Of a stretch of DNA of 64,000 bases, positions 53,514-64,000 are shown in pieces. The stretch is from Puccinia triticina (taxonomy: Eukaryota; Basidiomycota; Pucciniomycetes; Pucciniales; Pucciniaceae), in contig NC_070573.1 of assembly GCF_026914185.1 (NCBI RefSeq), forward strand, positions 992,001-1,056,000, written 5' to 3'. A model generated the notes under the pieces. It was not told where the DNA came from. It was given only the letters and a program-made list of their open reading frames with translations, and made no database searches. Every line of letters begins with the position of its first letter. Position 1 is the stretch's first letter. A program made the translations under genes and the position numbers.

Positions 53514-55705
53514 ATGCAGTCTAACCAACCAAATTACGGCTACTCCAACTTTGATCAGCTCCACGTGGAAAAGAATGGCTTTGGTCAAGAGCGACAAATT
53601 CAATATGGATACCCAAGTTTCGAAAGTTCCGATAACTACGACCAAGGCCAAAATTTTACCCAGTCCCAGCAAGGCCAACTTGATTTGAATCTTCGTGGCT
53701 ATACAGATTCAAGCAACGCAATTGGTCCTTGGGGCCTGCAAGATTCCTCCCAATTGACTTGCTCAGGATTCTCCGGTCACCCGTTGAATGACTTTATTAA
53801 TCAACAGATGACTGGTTCAACTCGAAACAACTCAACTATACCAATCCCCAATATCCAATCACTGCCAAATGCAAATATATCAACTCTGCCAATACGCCAG
53901 CTATCCGCTTTTCCAACAGTCCCATCTGTTTCCACTTCTGAGCCAGTCCCGGTCCCACCTAAGAAAAAGCAAAAACGCCAACCCGCACAAGTTAAAGGCA
54001 CCAACATATTACCTGCTATCCTCAGTGACTCTGCTGCACCGGATATCTCTGATTCAAATCATCCAATCACTAATGCTTCCAATCCTCTGATCGTGAACTG
54101 TGCCGCCACTGAAACATTGAACTTGTCTTCTGTCGCCACCTGTACGAAAGACCCCACAAAGTCCAAATTCCGCCGGCAAGATCAAAAGCTCTCTGATGAG
54201 GTTATGAAGGGCTTTGAAAATCACACCCTACACCAGCTCCGCCGGCTCCAAAAGACGCATGTGAAATACACACAATTGAATGAGGAGATAAAGTTAGCGG
54301 GTCAAGATTTGTTCTTCGAGTACCAACGAAAACTGCACTTACTATCCCTACGACATCAGCGGCCATTCAAGTCTCTTGCAACCTATCTTGGGCAACGTAG
54401 AACTCGACAGAAAAAAAGTTTGTGGCATAAATTCCAATCGGCTGGTCAAATGGCTCAAAAAAGCTACCATCAGAGTAGGTCCATGTTGAATTTTTGCTTC
54501 TGTTTGTCGCAAGTATGTCTGATTGTTTTTCTTATGGAATTCTAGCTCAGAACAGTCTTGCCCAGCGTAACAAGGATGCATCTAGGAGTTACAAAGAGCT
54601 TGATCCAGCCGCTAGAGGCCTTTACAAAGGCAACGACGACAATGAGTGGGTGGATTCTGAGACAACCAATGATCCTAACATTCACGAACGAGAGCAATTT
54701 AACATTCGCCGCCAATCAAATGCAAAACTCTTGGCAAATGTTGACACGTGGGCTAAAGGTGCGCAAAAAAAGGTGTGCATTGTTATTTTGTGTGTTCTGG
54801 TAGTGCTTCTATTGCATATTGTACTGAGGCATCTTCAGCAGCTGAAGGAATTCAGTGATTCTATGGGAATTGAGGGTTTTCTTGTGATTGCCGATCAAGA
54901 TCACCGCCAACCTTATTTCTTTCAAGGAGGGAGCCTATTCGGTGATCACTTCCTTCAAGAGCTTGCAAATGATGGGGATCCTATTCGCAAGTTTGCACTC
55001 TGTACAGCTGTAGGAAAGAGCGTAAAAGGAGTGGTCAAATCAAAGATTCGAGCTCCAGTCGCTGCAAATAACCAAGCCGATGCGCCCAACAATACCAGAT
55101 CCGATGGCTCCAAAACATCCAATGCCGATTCCTCCAAAGCAAACAACTCCATCAAGGAACCCTACATTGGTCGTGCTGCAAACCTGGATGTCTGTCAAGG
55201 TAAGTTTCAAACCATCTTCTATTGCTTTGGCTTCTTCGTTGACCTTTCTTTTCAAAATCCTTCAGGAAAGTTAGCCGCAAACCACAATTATATCTCCGCA
55301 AAACTGGGGGAGATGCTCAGTCAAGCAATTGGGATGGTCGGCTCAAACACCCGCTGGCCTGGTACTGATACTCATAACAAGCTGAAAAAACGGAAACTGA
55401 TGCTGTCAATTGCGACCAACCCTGTCAAGTTAAGTAAGCGCCACTTTTCGCGACCAATCAAGACTCTCTTGATCGATGAAACTTGGATTGTCTTACGCGG
55501 CCTCAAGAACAATTGGATCTCATTAGTTCCTTACAAAGAAAGCCAAGAATCTACCAAATTCGACATACAACAAGAGATGGGACAGCATAAAGTTCAAGCT
55601 CATGAAAACGGTGATCAAGACGCTGAACTGCAAGAGAAATGTGGAGAAAACGGAGAAAATGACACTCGCCAAACAGCTGAAGATTTAGTAGAACATGAGG
55701 AGTGA
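53514..55705 (+). CDS. HMG-box-like nuclear protein carried by the KDZ transposon
   Basis: ATG 53514 (MQSNQPNYGYSNFDQ) opens a Gln/Asn/Ser-rich N-terminus, followed by a nuclear localisation-like PPKKKQKRQ. A helix-rich region follows (SDEVMKGFENHTLHQL, RRLQKTHVKYTQLNEE). An HMG-box-like segment spans an intron at about 54474-54544: KSLWHKFQSAGQMAQK joined to QNSLAQRNKDASRSYKELD and PAARGLYKG. Further introns lie near 54772-54840 and 55200-55265. A conserved-looking block FLVIADQDHRQPYFFQGG and FALCTAVGKSVKG comes next, then a C-terminal region with SNTRWPGTDTHNKL. The hydrophobic run near 54775-54835 belongs to an intron, not a membrane segment. KDZ elements of basidiomycetes are known to travel with accessory nuclear genes. 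A DNA-binding helper role is inference; HMG assignment rests on helix pattern only. Confidence 0.6.
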
Positions 55706-56512
55706 AAATGCTGTAGATGTTTTTGTTCTTTGACCCACATACATCGGCCAGCATGTTGCAATATTGATTCCTTCCTCGCTTGGGCTACTCACCTTGTAAT
55801 TATTTTTCTTTGCTCTTTTATCACCTACTTGAGTTCTTGATCTCGCTCAAATTCTCTATTGTTTCACTCATTGATCAATTTGATCTTGATTCTGCAAATA
55901 ACACAAAACAAGATTACATTTCAATACATGCTACAACAAAATCACGGCGAGTTCAGAAGTCACATCATTGAGCTACAAAAGGACAAGGATGGCGATGAGG
56001 GCAAGGCCAAGGATAAGTTGTCCGGTGAGCGGGGTCACAAAAAGGAGAATCCCGGAGACGTTGGCAAGGAATGCAAAAGGTGAATTAGCATGCGCAGCTT
56101 CGCGTGGCTCTGATTTTTGTTCTTATCTGGCTCAATGCAATGCACATTGACGCAGATGGGCGCGATGAAGCAGACAACCGTGCGTGCAAGCACAATTTCC
56201 GCGCAACCCATGCGGCCAAGAGCTTGACGGATGGAAGCGGCGGTGTCGACAAGAGTTGGTGTGGAAGAGCCCATTGGTGGGCAAGAATTTAGTCGGAGAT
56301 GGGGTTCTGGGCAGCGCATAGATTTCTGGAGAAGATATGACGTGTTTAGGGTGGAAGTCCCAGTGGGAGGCTTGGAGGGTTGGATTATGCAAGGAGGTTA
56401 AGTGGTTTCATTACTTATATTGAGAGGGCAAGCAGTTGAGAGCTTTCATTCTAAAGGTTTGATGCAGGAGGAGAATCCAAGGAACAAAACATCAAAACAC
56501 GGATTTAATCAA

Positions 56513-56910
56513 TGAACTTCCAGGTGATTGGCTTCATGCCCTCTTGAACGGTCACGCCTAGCTTTTTGAACATTCCTTCACTCAAATCGAGGCAATTTTG
56601 CTTGTTGGGCAGGCATCTGCGACTGTCGAAATGATTGTTTTGTCCCCACTTGTAATTCTCACTTTCTTCCCGCAATGTTTAGATATCTCGTTGAGTGCGC
56701 CATACCGCCGATAATCCAAGGCCACAATTACATCTGTGTCTTCGTGTACCTTTCCACATGCTCCTATAACATAAGTTGGATGAAGCCAGTGTAATGTTCA
56801 AAAGTATCTTGAGTTCACCGGAATAATTACTAACCTGCTATCTGATTTTGAGTGAAGTAAGTTGCCCAGCCTCCACTAAATTCCATATTATCCTTGTTGT
56901 TGTCATTGTT
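56513..56910 (-). pseudogene. DPBB (RlpA/barwin-like) secreted-protein gene fragment
   Basis: On the minus strand an exon encodes EFSGGWATYFTQNQIAG. After a GT-AG intron (GTTAGTAAT...TTATAG) comes ACGKVHEDTDVIVALDYRR, HCGKKVRITSGDKTIIST, VADAC, then in another frame NCLDLSEGMFKKLGVTVQEG and MKPITWKF. This is the double-psi beta-barrel pattern of RlpA/barwin-like extracellular proteins. The 1-nt frame break lies after VADAC, and no signal peptide exon is found upstream, so it is a pseudogene or partial capture. Such proteins are secreted by many plant-associated fungi. It sits between the two genes of the KDZ element. Confidence 0.7.
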
Positions 56911-57231
56911 TTTGACAAATTTAAAGTGGGTTTTTCAGGCAGCTCACTGTCTCAACCTTTTTTTGGGGTTATTTATGATTCATTTCAGAAGAAGTATCTG
57001 TTTGATGTGTTGTTTATCAGCTTTGTTATTGTGAAATATGAAAGATTGGTACTAATAAACCTCCGTGGAGTTTAGGCCTTACATTATTATTTGAAACACG
57101 CAACTGAGTTGACCAGTTGCTGAATTTGTAAGATAAATCTCATCGTCAACTCGTCCATTTCTCAGCTCTCCTCTCAGTCACTTGCCATCTCTCATAAACT
57201 CGCTCCATCAACGCACTCGATATCCTTCACA

Positions 57232-60200
57232 ATGCCACCCAAGCGACGTCTCTATCAATTTCACCGAGGCTCTCAAATGCCGCAGCTTGAAACACGGTCT
57301 CAAAAAGCACATCGAATGAAAAAGAAAAAGGAATTGGCCGCCGAATTCTCAGATATAGCTTCGACCTCATCAACCAACAATCCACTGCCACGATTCCAAG
57401 AAGCAACCGACACAAGTGTATTTGAACATGATGAGAACGATCCGCAACAGCAAGATAATCAGCCAGATCTACCAGACGAGATGAGACCAGAGGACATTGA
57501 ATCGCTAAAGAAAATACGATCACATCATCAAGCATGTATCCAGCAACAGAAGATGAGGAACTGGGACGACCTAATGTCAACGCTGTTTCCTGCCTACCTC
57601 CATCTGAAGAAACAGACCAATAATTGGTCCCTACCTTGCTCTCTGGATAACTTCTCCAAGGATCTCTGTAAATGTACTTCGGAACAGAAGCACTTGAGAG
57701 AAGTTGATCTGATTGATATAATGGGTGAATGAGTAGACAAATGTCAAATTGAAATTTTGCTAACAAAGTCTCACATTATATTACACCTCACAGGCCAGGA
57801 ACGAACAAAGATTTCTTTCTGCTCTTGCATTCCAGACTCGATGCACATATTAGCTCAAGGATATCTCTCAAGTACTCCTGTTTTTCCGCAGACAGCATTT
57901 TCACTTCGTCTGCTGAACTTCTATGATCTGCTATGGAATATTTGTAACTCTCACCTCACTCCTTTTACCGAAGTAATCCGCCGTTGGAATGAATCAAGAT
58001 TGATGAAGCTGTGTGGTAAGGAGACGAAGAAGGTATGTGCCATCATTTTTGATGCTTGATAGATAACAATCTAATTTTTTTTTCAGCCTCGGGAACTACG
58101 GAGATGTTTTTCAGGTTCTGTCGATGCTTATCGGCGCTTGAAGAGGATGGAGAAAGATTTGATACAAAAATCAACATCCATTTCTTCACAAGATATTCTA
58201 GCCCAACGATCGTGCCCAGCTTGTTTTGGAGTTTCTCTTCCAGTTAGCAATGAATCACAACCAAAGGACACGAACAAAATTTTCCTGTGCCTTGACGGGA
58301 ATTTCCAACATCGACACCATGAGAGGGCTGCCAAGAATCACCTTCCACTCCAAACCCCTGATCTATTCATTCCTCCAGAAGAAATCAAAGCCGCCAACAA
58401 CGAAATATTAACACATGAGAGAGCTCAAAAAAAGACTCAGAAGGCGGCAAGTGAATGCTTTGGCTGCATGAATTTAATACTAGCACCTGATGAAAATCCT
58501 CTCTTTTTGTTCAGTAGAAAGACCGATGCACCGAGCAGCATAAGGCTGCTGATGACCGCCGCAATTCAAGCACTTGGAAAGGATGTGACGACACCGGTAT
58601 ATTTGGATGCTGTTGTCGACACGATTCTGTGATCTACTTCTGCAACATCCACAAATCCGGGGAAGGACGTGGGCTGCCGATGTCAATTCTAAAACACCTG
58701 TTAGGTGATCTGGATTCAAACGCTCAGTTGCGAATCCTTTACGATATTGGTTGCACCCTTGGGAAGTTTTTCGAATCACGCAAATTGCTAACTGAACATC
58801 TTCCAAGAATGAAATTTGCTACGGCCGTCTTTCACTCTTATGTTCATGACTGGCCATGTCAACTGCAGTTTAATCCCAGATATAATGAGGGATGGGGTTT
58901 AACCGATGGCGAGGGTATGGAGCGTTTATGGTCTGGCCTCTCTCCTCTTGTGGGCCCGCTAAGATATGCAACACAGAATCATCGACTTGGTGCACTCAAT
59001 CATCGAGGTGAATTCCACAATTCCCTTGGAATGGAAAAGCTGCGTATGTGGATGTTTTTTTGGATCAACCATTGACACTTTACTTTAAACTCTACTGATT
59101 TTTTTGTTATAGTTTTGACTTTGAAGCGGAAAATCTGCAATGCAATTACTAACCAAAAACACGCTCAACTGAAACTCAACAAACTACTGTGTCAGCCAAA
59201 TCCGCACGTACAGGGTACATTTTTCACTGTAGAATTCTTTCGAGCCCAATGGCAATCTCAGCGAAACTTCCAGATTAATCAAAACCAGGAGGAGGTCACT
59301 CAAAAAGAGGATCAAGCCCAGTTCTTTGAGCGCGGTGAAACATTGAAGTCTCTTGCGTACGTGAATAAATTTTGTGGTATATTTGGATCGCTGTGTTTTG
59401 AATTTACAGTTTTTTTCTTAATTATATTTCTTGATTAAGCGAGACCTTTGTTACAGGCTTGCAAAAAGAAACTCACTTGGATACCGCCCAAATGATGAAT
59501 CTATTACGTGACGTCCAACAATTACAGGCCAAGCAAGAAGCTGAAGCAGAAAAACTAGGCCCTTACTTCGGAGCTATAGAACCCGATAACAGTGAGCTAA
59601 ATTATGTTCTCCCCGAACAAAGGAAACTATCTTTAACTTATTCACACATTTTGCTTACCTAGAGGATCAACAGCGGAGGTTGGGGCTACTCTGGAGCGCT
59701 AAAGCTGCACTCTACAAAGCTGCTGTGGAGATACAGGGAGAGATGCAGCCTTTGCGCGATTCAAAGGCTCGAGGAGACCGATTGGGCACTGTTTTGAAGG
59801 AGAAGATCTTCGATGCTCTTAAACGTCGGAAGAAAGCTGTTACATCTGTTTTGAATGCATTCCTAGCTCGGCGTACCGACTACCTTAAAAACCACAGTCC
59901 TGATCAACTTGATTTGCCGGAAAACGCACCGTTCGACTATGCCCATTTCATTAAGATCCCGTTGGATGACCCATTTTGGAATGATGGCTTCATGTGTTTG
60001 TCAAAGGATCCCTGGGCCGTCGATCCACATGTGCGATCTGGAATCCACGCTGTTCTTGCATTGGATCGGTCAAAAGAGGAACTTGCTCAATTAAGCATTG
60101 AGTTGCGAAGGACTGTATCGTGGGGGATGGCTCATAGGGATCAAGTTAAATCATGCATTGATCAATGTATTCTAGGTAGATTTCATCTTGAGTGCTGCTT

Positions 60201-60679
60201 AGCTCATATCGTCACGGCTCTTCTCTGAGTTTAACTAACCACCACAACAACATTTTTCAGGTCCCATGAGTCTCAGGCTGACTGATGTACTTCGGAATAC
60301 TTTTGGAGAAGACGGCCCCGATGCACCAATGACTACTTTCGGAGAATACAGTCGTACGGCCTTACTAAGTGGCGAGTTGGAAATTTACCAGCGACAGCAC
60401 GAAGCACTGCTTATCAAGTGGCATGCGACAGTAAACGAGATGCTGTTGGCCCGACTGATATGTCGCGAAGCACTACCCCACACGTGGTTCGCCTTGATGG
60501 AATTCCTCGAATCGGATGTTTATAATGACGACATGATGTCAGGCCTTGAAGTTGATCTGATATTAGAAGAAGAGGTGCTCAACGATCAAGACTCGGATGG
60601 TGAAACAGCTGGAAGTGACGATTTGGATGAGTCACATATGGATGACTTGCTGGGTCGCGATGAGAATGAAGCAGTTTAG
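57232..60679 (+). CDS. KDZ-family transposase
   Basis: Multi-exon gene starting MPPKRRLYQFHRGSQMP. Cys clusters LCKCTSEQKH and SFCSCIPDS precede YLSSTPVFPQTAFSLRL. The core has DAYRRLKRMEKDLIQ, CPACFG, FLCLDGNFQHRHH, then after an intron (about 58451-58519) CTEQHKAADDRR, CDDTGIFGCCCRHD, HKSGEGRGLPMSIL, LRILYDIGCTLGKFFES, FATAVFHSYVHDWPCQL and WGLTDGEGMERLWSGLSP. A long helical C-terminus ends at TAG 60679. These are diagnostic for Kyakuja-Dileera-Zisupton transposases, with acidic catalytic residues in DGNF, YDIG and DGEG-E blocks. Splicing at canonical sites removes the apparent stops near 57732, 58059, 58632, 59075, 59438, 59662 and 60228, so the gene may be functional and would act on its own 207-bp termini. 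Confidence 0.88.
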
Positions 60680-61139
60680 CCAGCCGCAACACGAAGAGCA
60701 AATACCCAAACTGTTGCATCCCCCTAAACACCATGCTATACTTGTGTTTTACTTTCTCTCATTGAATTTACGGTCATCATTCCTTCACTTGCCTTTCTCT
60801 CTCGAAAGGAAATAGAAAAAAAAAGTTTCTGTTACAATGAAGCAAATGAAAAAATGCTATACTCTCTCTCTCAAAAAAAAAAAAAAAAAACAGCTAAACT
60901 CTTTCTCAAAAAGATGTTTCGCGTAGAACAAAGCAAATGATACATATGTTCAGTTCTAGGACTTGATTTTGCACTTCCTCTCAGTAGGGTCCCTGCGGGA
61001 CGGAGAGCCCCTTCTGAATCAGATACTTCGCTAAGTTAATGTAGATGTGACCAAGCAAGAAAGGCATTTACCAATATGGACCAACTAGGAGCAACATCGT
61101 CTCTTGACGCCGCACGGGTTACTGTGATGTCTATTTCAT

Positions 61140-61346
61140 ATTTACTCGGTTACTGAGTTACTAGATTTGGAGTGCTGTAGCGGTGTGGGTTCCGAGGTGG
61201 GTTTCTGAGGCGGGGCAGCTGAGGGATTCCGGGATCGGGATTCGAAGCGGGATTTGAAACACAAAGCGGCACTTGCAGTCTAGAGGTGCCTTCGCATGCA
61301 TCTCTTACCTCAGTCTTTGACTGCGTCGGAGGGGGGCTCATAGGTC
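61140..61346 (-). repeat. Right terminal inverted repeat of the KDZ transposon
   Basis: Complement of 53142-53348. Followed directly by the duplicated GCTGCCAT. Confidence 0.93.
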
Positions 61347-62464
61347 GCTGCCATGCCCTTCTTAGTCTTCCGAGAGATGCAGCGCTTGCAGCAGGACTCC
61401 TCAGCCACACACGAGCCAAAGGTCACCGCAAATAACAACAACAGCACCGCTGAACCCCCATCCAAAGGTTTTCAGTACAGCAATGTCCTAAAGGTCTGTT
61501 TCAATCTCCCTCTCTCATGTCATATCCTCATCGGTGTGTGCTTTTTTCTTTAGGACCGTATCCGGGACATCTCCAAAGAAGCAATGCTGCGATCCGACAT
61601 CCAGGCCTACACACGAAAGCGATACACCCCTGGGACAGGTGACAGGTCCTTGCTCACCCTCACAATGGTGCGTTGTTTTTGACATGATTTCTCATTCAAG
61701 ATGCACAGCACTGATCTCAATTTAAACAGCAAAGTTTACACGGACTCCCCCTCGAGTTCCGCAGAAAGGAATTCCCGCCAGGGGTCATTGATGGTGACAA
61801 CGCAGCCACAAAAGATTTTATCTCTCAAGTACGCGAGATCCAGCGACACGTCCGGTACGGTGTCCGTGAGAAGCTGCTTTCAAACATTGTTCGACCCGAC
61901 AACTCTGGATTCGTTGAGGAAGGTGAAGTTCCGAATATCCATGAGCTTGCCGAGACAGTTTACAGGCACCTGCACCCTGTCGAAGCATCTGTTTCAAACG
62001 AGCAGCTTAGAAATATCTCAGTGCTTTTCATCGCCCGAGTTGCCCACCTTCGATTACAAACCGTCGATCACCTAGTAAATCCTCCACTCAAGAAAATCTC
62101 GCAATGGGACCTAGTTGATCAAAAGCTCAAAGAACTCGCGACTCGTAACGCCGATTACTGTGCGGCGTAAGTGTCTTCATTTCTCTTTCACTGCATATTC
62201 CGTATTTATGTTCATCAAAAAAGTAGCCTGACATTTTTTATTCATTAAAGCTGGGGCAAGGCAGTCCTGGCAAAGGATCATGCCCTCTTTGGGCAGGGGA
62301 AAACGTTTGCACAAATTGCAAAGGAAAACACCATCGAAATGCCCACCGATGACGAGGTTCAGGAACAACTCAACATTCTTCTGCGATCTCGTGCCGGTAG
62401 GACCTCTAACGAGGCTCAAGAACAACCTGATGAGCATCACCGATCTCGTTCTGGTGGGATCTGA

Positions 62465-63716
62465 GGCCTATTGAACTCGTGCCGGTAGAACAAGAACAGC
62501 TCGACGAGCATCTAAAATCTTGCTCTGGTAGGATCTGAGGCCCGACTAGCCCCTCCCACCAAATTTCTCACTTTTTCATCGTCTCCGACCAGTCTCCTGG
62601 AGGTGGGACCTGGAACAACTTTGGATAACATCTCAATGACCATCTCCGATATCATCCTGCTAGGATTGCAGGCTTCTCCCTCAACATTTTCACTTTTTAT
62701 ATGTGTTGTTTGCTACAATCTCACCGATGAAAATAATAAAGTACTGAAAATGTTATTATGTACGTGAGCCAGCCAAAAAAGCGAAAAAAACAAATTGGGT
62801 CCGCAGGTGCGAAAAAAAAAAATGGGCCGCAGCAAAACTGCTGTGAAAAAAATGGGCCGCAGCAGCTTGGCTGCAGCCAGGCAAGTGACAATATCCGGTG
62901 GACATTGACACTCAGGGCCGTAAAGTCCAAACTCATATCCGCTGGATGGTTTTGTCGCATCCGCTGGATGGTTCGATGCCATAGGATACCATCCAGTGGA
63001 TGGTTCTCTCACATCCGCTGGATGGCTCGATACCATCCAGCGGATGGTATTGTCACATCCGCTGTATGGCTCGATACCATCCAGCGGATGGTATTGTCAC
63101 ATCCGCTGGATGGCTTGATAACATCCAGCGGATGGGTTTGTCATATCCACTCGATGGGTTTGTTACATCCGCTGGATGCCTCGATACCATCCAGCGGATG
63201 TGACGCTCTGAAATGTTAAGGATCCGTCCAGCAGACTAGTGTCCGCTGGACGCTTCCTGCCCCGCGAGTTCTAGACGGCAGAAAACATGTCCAAGTCCAC
63301 ATCCGATGAACATCGGACATGTCCCGTGGTGTAGACAGGCAACAATGTCGCTCCAAAGGACCGAATCGCGTTTGTTCATGATTTAATCCAGCGAATGAAT
63401 GAGCTTTGGACTGGAGTTGAGCTCGGCTGCACTGCCTTTCGTTCATTTTGACTGTGGCTGAGATGGTTTAGCTTGGATTGGGTTAGGGTGAACTGACACC
63501 ATGGCAATGAACCTTCGTCGGCTTGCATTCAAAACGTCTCATCCTAACATTTGCCCGCGGGATGGTTGTTGCGCTTCTCCTTGGCGATAATTAATCGCAA
63601 GCCGGCCTCTGCGGCAACTTGGGTTTGTCTGGTCGATCAGGTCTCTCGAACCGAGAGAACGTATTTAAATGGTTAATTTCACTACCGTCTTCTATGTAAC
63701 AGAACAGGCAGCTTGA
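62465..63716. other. 3' flank with palindromic array
   Basis: No gene. 62465-62760 may be 3' UTR of the interrupted gene. 62758-62890 holds purine-rich GGGCCGCAGC repeats. 63210-63716 shows no coding frame with motifs. Confidence 0.4.
62936..63200. repeat. Palindromic tandem array, CATCCGCTGGATGG type
   Basis: About eight units of 20-50 bp with CATCCGCTGGATGG and its complement CCATCCAGCGGATG alternating, joined by TTTGTCA, TCGATA or TATTGTCA linkers. Confidence 0.9.
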
Positions 63717-63998
63717 CTAGTCTTCATGGAACAAGTCGACGTTGCTACACTCCAAAATTGCACCTAGTGTTCGCATATCATTGATGCCTTGCCAACCTTT
63801 CCCATGGCTGGGATCCAACTCGACTTCCGAAAGCTGAGCAGGGGCCGAGTAGGTCCAACCGAACCAGCTAGCACCGACAAACCAAGCTGATTCGGTGGTG
63901 TAGCTCGGGCGAGAGAGATTAAGAAAGCGGCCACCGCAAAAAAAAAGAGAAGAAAAACCCAGCCCCATCAGTAAAAAAACCAGGCCAAACAACTTCAC
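63717..63998 (-). CDS. Probable last exon of an unidentified gene at the window edge
   Basis: The minus-strand frame ends at 63717 with CSNVDLFHED. It reads well from SYTTESAWFVGASWFGWTYS, APAQLSEVELDPSHGKG and WQGINDMRTLGAILEC. A pyrimidine tract and AG (about 63915-63903) look like a 3' splice site, so the hydrophobic start (MKLFGLVFLLMGLGFSSL) is more likely intron than signal peptide. No family is recognised. The gene would start beyond the window. Confidence 0.4.
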   Translation of the reverse strand: MKLFGLVFLLMGLGFSSLFFCGGRFLNLSRPSYTTESAWFVGASWFGWTYSAPAQLSEVELDPSHGKGWQGINDMRTLGAILECSNVDLFHED

Positions 63999-64000
63999 CT

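Larger units (their letters stand above)
53142..61346 (+). mobile_element. Complete KDZ-type DNA transposon (8.2 kb)
   Basis: Terminal inverted repeats of 207 bp (53142-53348 and 61140-61346) start GACCTATGAGCCCCCCTCC and differ at only a few positions. The 8-bp target duplication GCTGCCAT lies at 53134-53141 and 61347-61354. It carries a KDZ transposase, an HMG-like gene and a broken DPBB gene. The near-identical repeats and clean duplication suggest recent insertion. Confidence 0.93.
52728..62464 (+). pseudogene. Rust-type hypothetical gene split by the KDZ transposon
   Basis: Exons 52728-53065 and about 53125-53141 lie left of the transposon; 61347-61493, 61554-61667, 61730-62166 and 62251-62464 lie right of it. 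Removing 53142-61346 and one 8-bp duplication gives an open frame through the insertion point (MPGAAMPFLVF). The protein has a low-complexity acidic N-terminus (KRPRREPSPSSSS, GEDGDDGG), TKLDDKQYQDAITILN, DRIRDISKEAMLRSDIQ, LPLEFRRKEFPPGVIDGDN, NISVLFIARVAHLRL, KKISQWDLVDQKLKELA and an acidic C-terminus. It may start in an exon upstream of 52728. A related gene sits at 4609-5798. No function is known to me. The right-hand exons could be transcribed alone, but a full product is not possible from this copy. Confidence 0.7.

Noticed and set aside
54775..54840. Transmembrane segment in the HMG-like protein
   Set aside because: The hydrophobic run (VILCVLVVLLLHIVL) lies between a GTGTGC donor and a TTCAG acceptor and is best read as an intron.
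56035..56319. A second minus-strand gene in the KDZ element with membrane segments
   Set aside because: Two pieces (ALGRMGCAEIVLARTVV; FAFLANVSGILLFVTPL) could be exons of a membrane protein, but no family could be assigned and the splice model is weak.
62713..63219. Open frames rich in HPADG or SHPLDG repeats
   Set aside because: These are translations of the palindromic CATCCGCTGGATGG array on both strands.

Overview
The window looks like nuclear DNA of a filamentous basidiomycete, most likely a rust fungus (Pucciniales). The evidence is short GT-AG introns, typical fungal housekeeping genes (histone H4, ATG8, an EF-hand alternative NADH dehydrogenase) and an exceptionally dense, nested load of transposable elements of kinds common in that group (Ty3 and Copia-like LTR elements, Tad-like LINEs, a DIRS-like element, KDZ and Plavaka DNA transposons, MITEs). 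Genus and species cannot be read from the sequence alone.

Layout. 0.4-3.7 kb: a decayed Tad-like LINE (minus) split by a solo LTR. 3.7-7.8 kb: a segment bounded by palindromic tandem arrays that carries a copy of a gene family also found at 52.7-62.5 kb. 8.1-17.0 kb: a histone H4 gene split after its eighth coding base by an 8.3-kb Ty3-type retrotransposon. That element has 758-bp LTRs, a long tRNA-Tyr-complementary primer site, Gag-protease and Pol ORFs joined by a textbook -1 frameshift signal, and five copies of a structured ~100-bp repeat. 17.5-21.1 kb: a DIRS-like gag/RT-RNase H pair. 21.1-29 kb: solo LTR, foldback elements, a small secreted-protein gene and a LINE ORF1 remnant. 29.2-36.0 kb: a gene island with a possible secreted protein, ATG8 (six exons) and a multi-exon external NADH dehydrogenase. 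37-47.5 kb: nested repeats, including a miniature LTR element whose LTRs contain a tRNA-like gene, itself split by a CACTA-like element, itself inside a solo LTR; also a LINE endonuclease fragment split by another solo LTR that holds a Harbinger-like MITE. 47.8-52.2 kb: a Plavaka-type transposase gene with a perfect in-frame triplication. 53.1-61.3 kb: a complete KDZ transposon (207-bp inverted repeats, 8-bp target duplication) carrying a transposase, an HMG-like nuclear protein gene and a broken DPBB/RlpA-like secreted-protein gene, inserted in a rust-type hypothetical gene. The right end holds another palindromic array and the last exon of an unidentified gene.

Most of the DNA is therefore transposon. 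The likely live host genes are ATG8, the NADH dehydrogenase, one or two small secreted-protein genes and the gene at the right edge. Two host genes (H4 and the hypothetical gene) are cut by large, recent-looking insertions; in a dikaryon these may be present in only one nucleus. Several decay mutations (all LTR differences, a catalytic RT residue, some stop codons) are CpG transitions, which suggests cytosine methylation of transposons.
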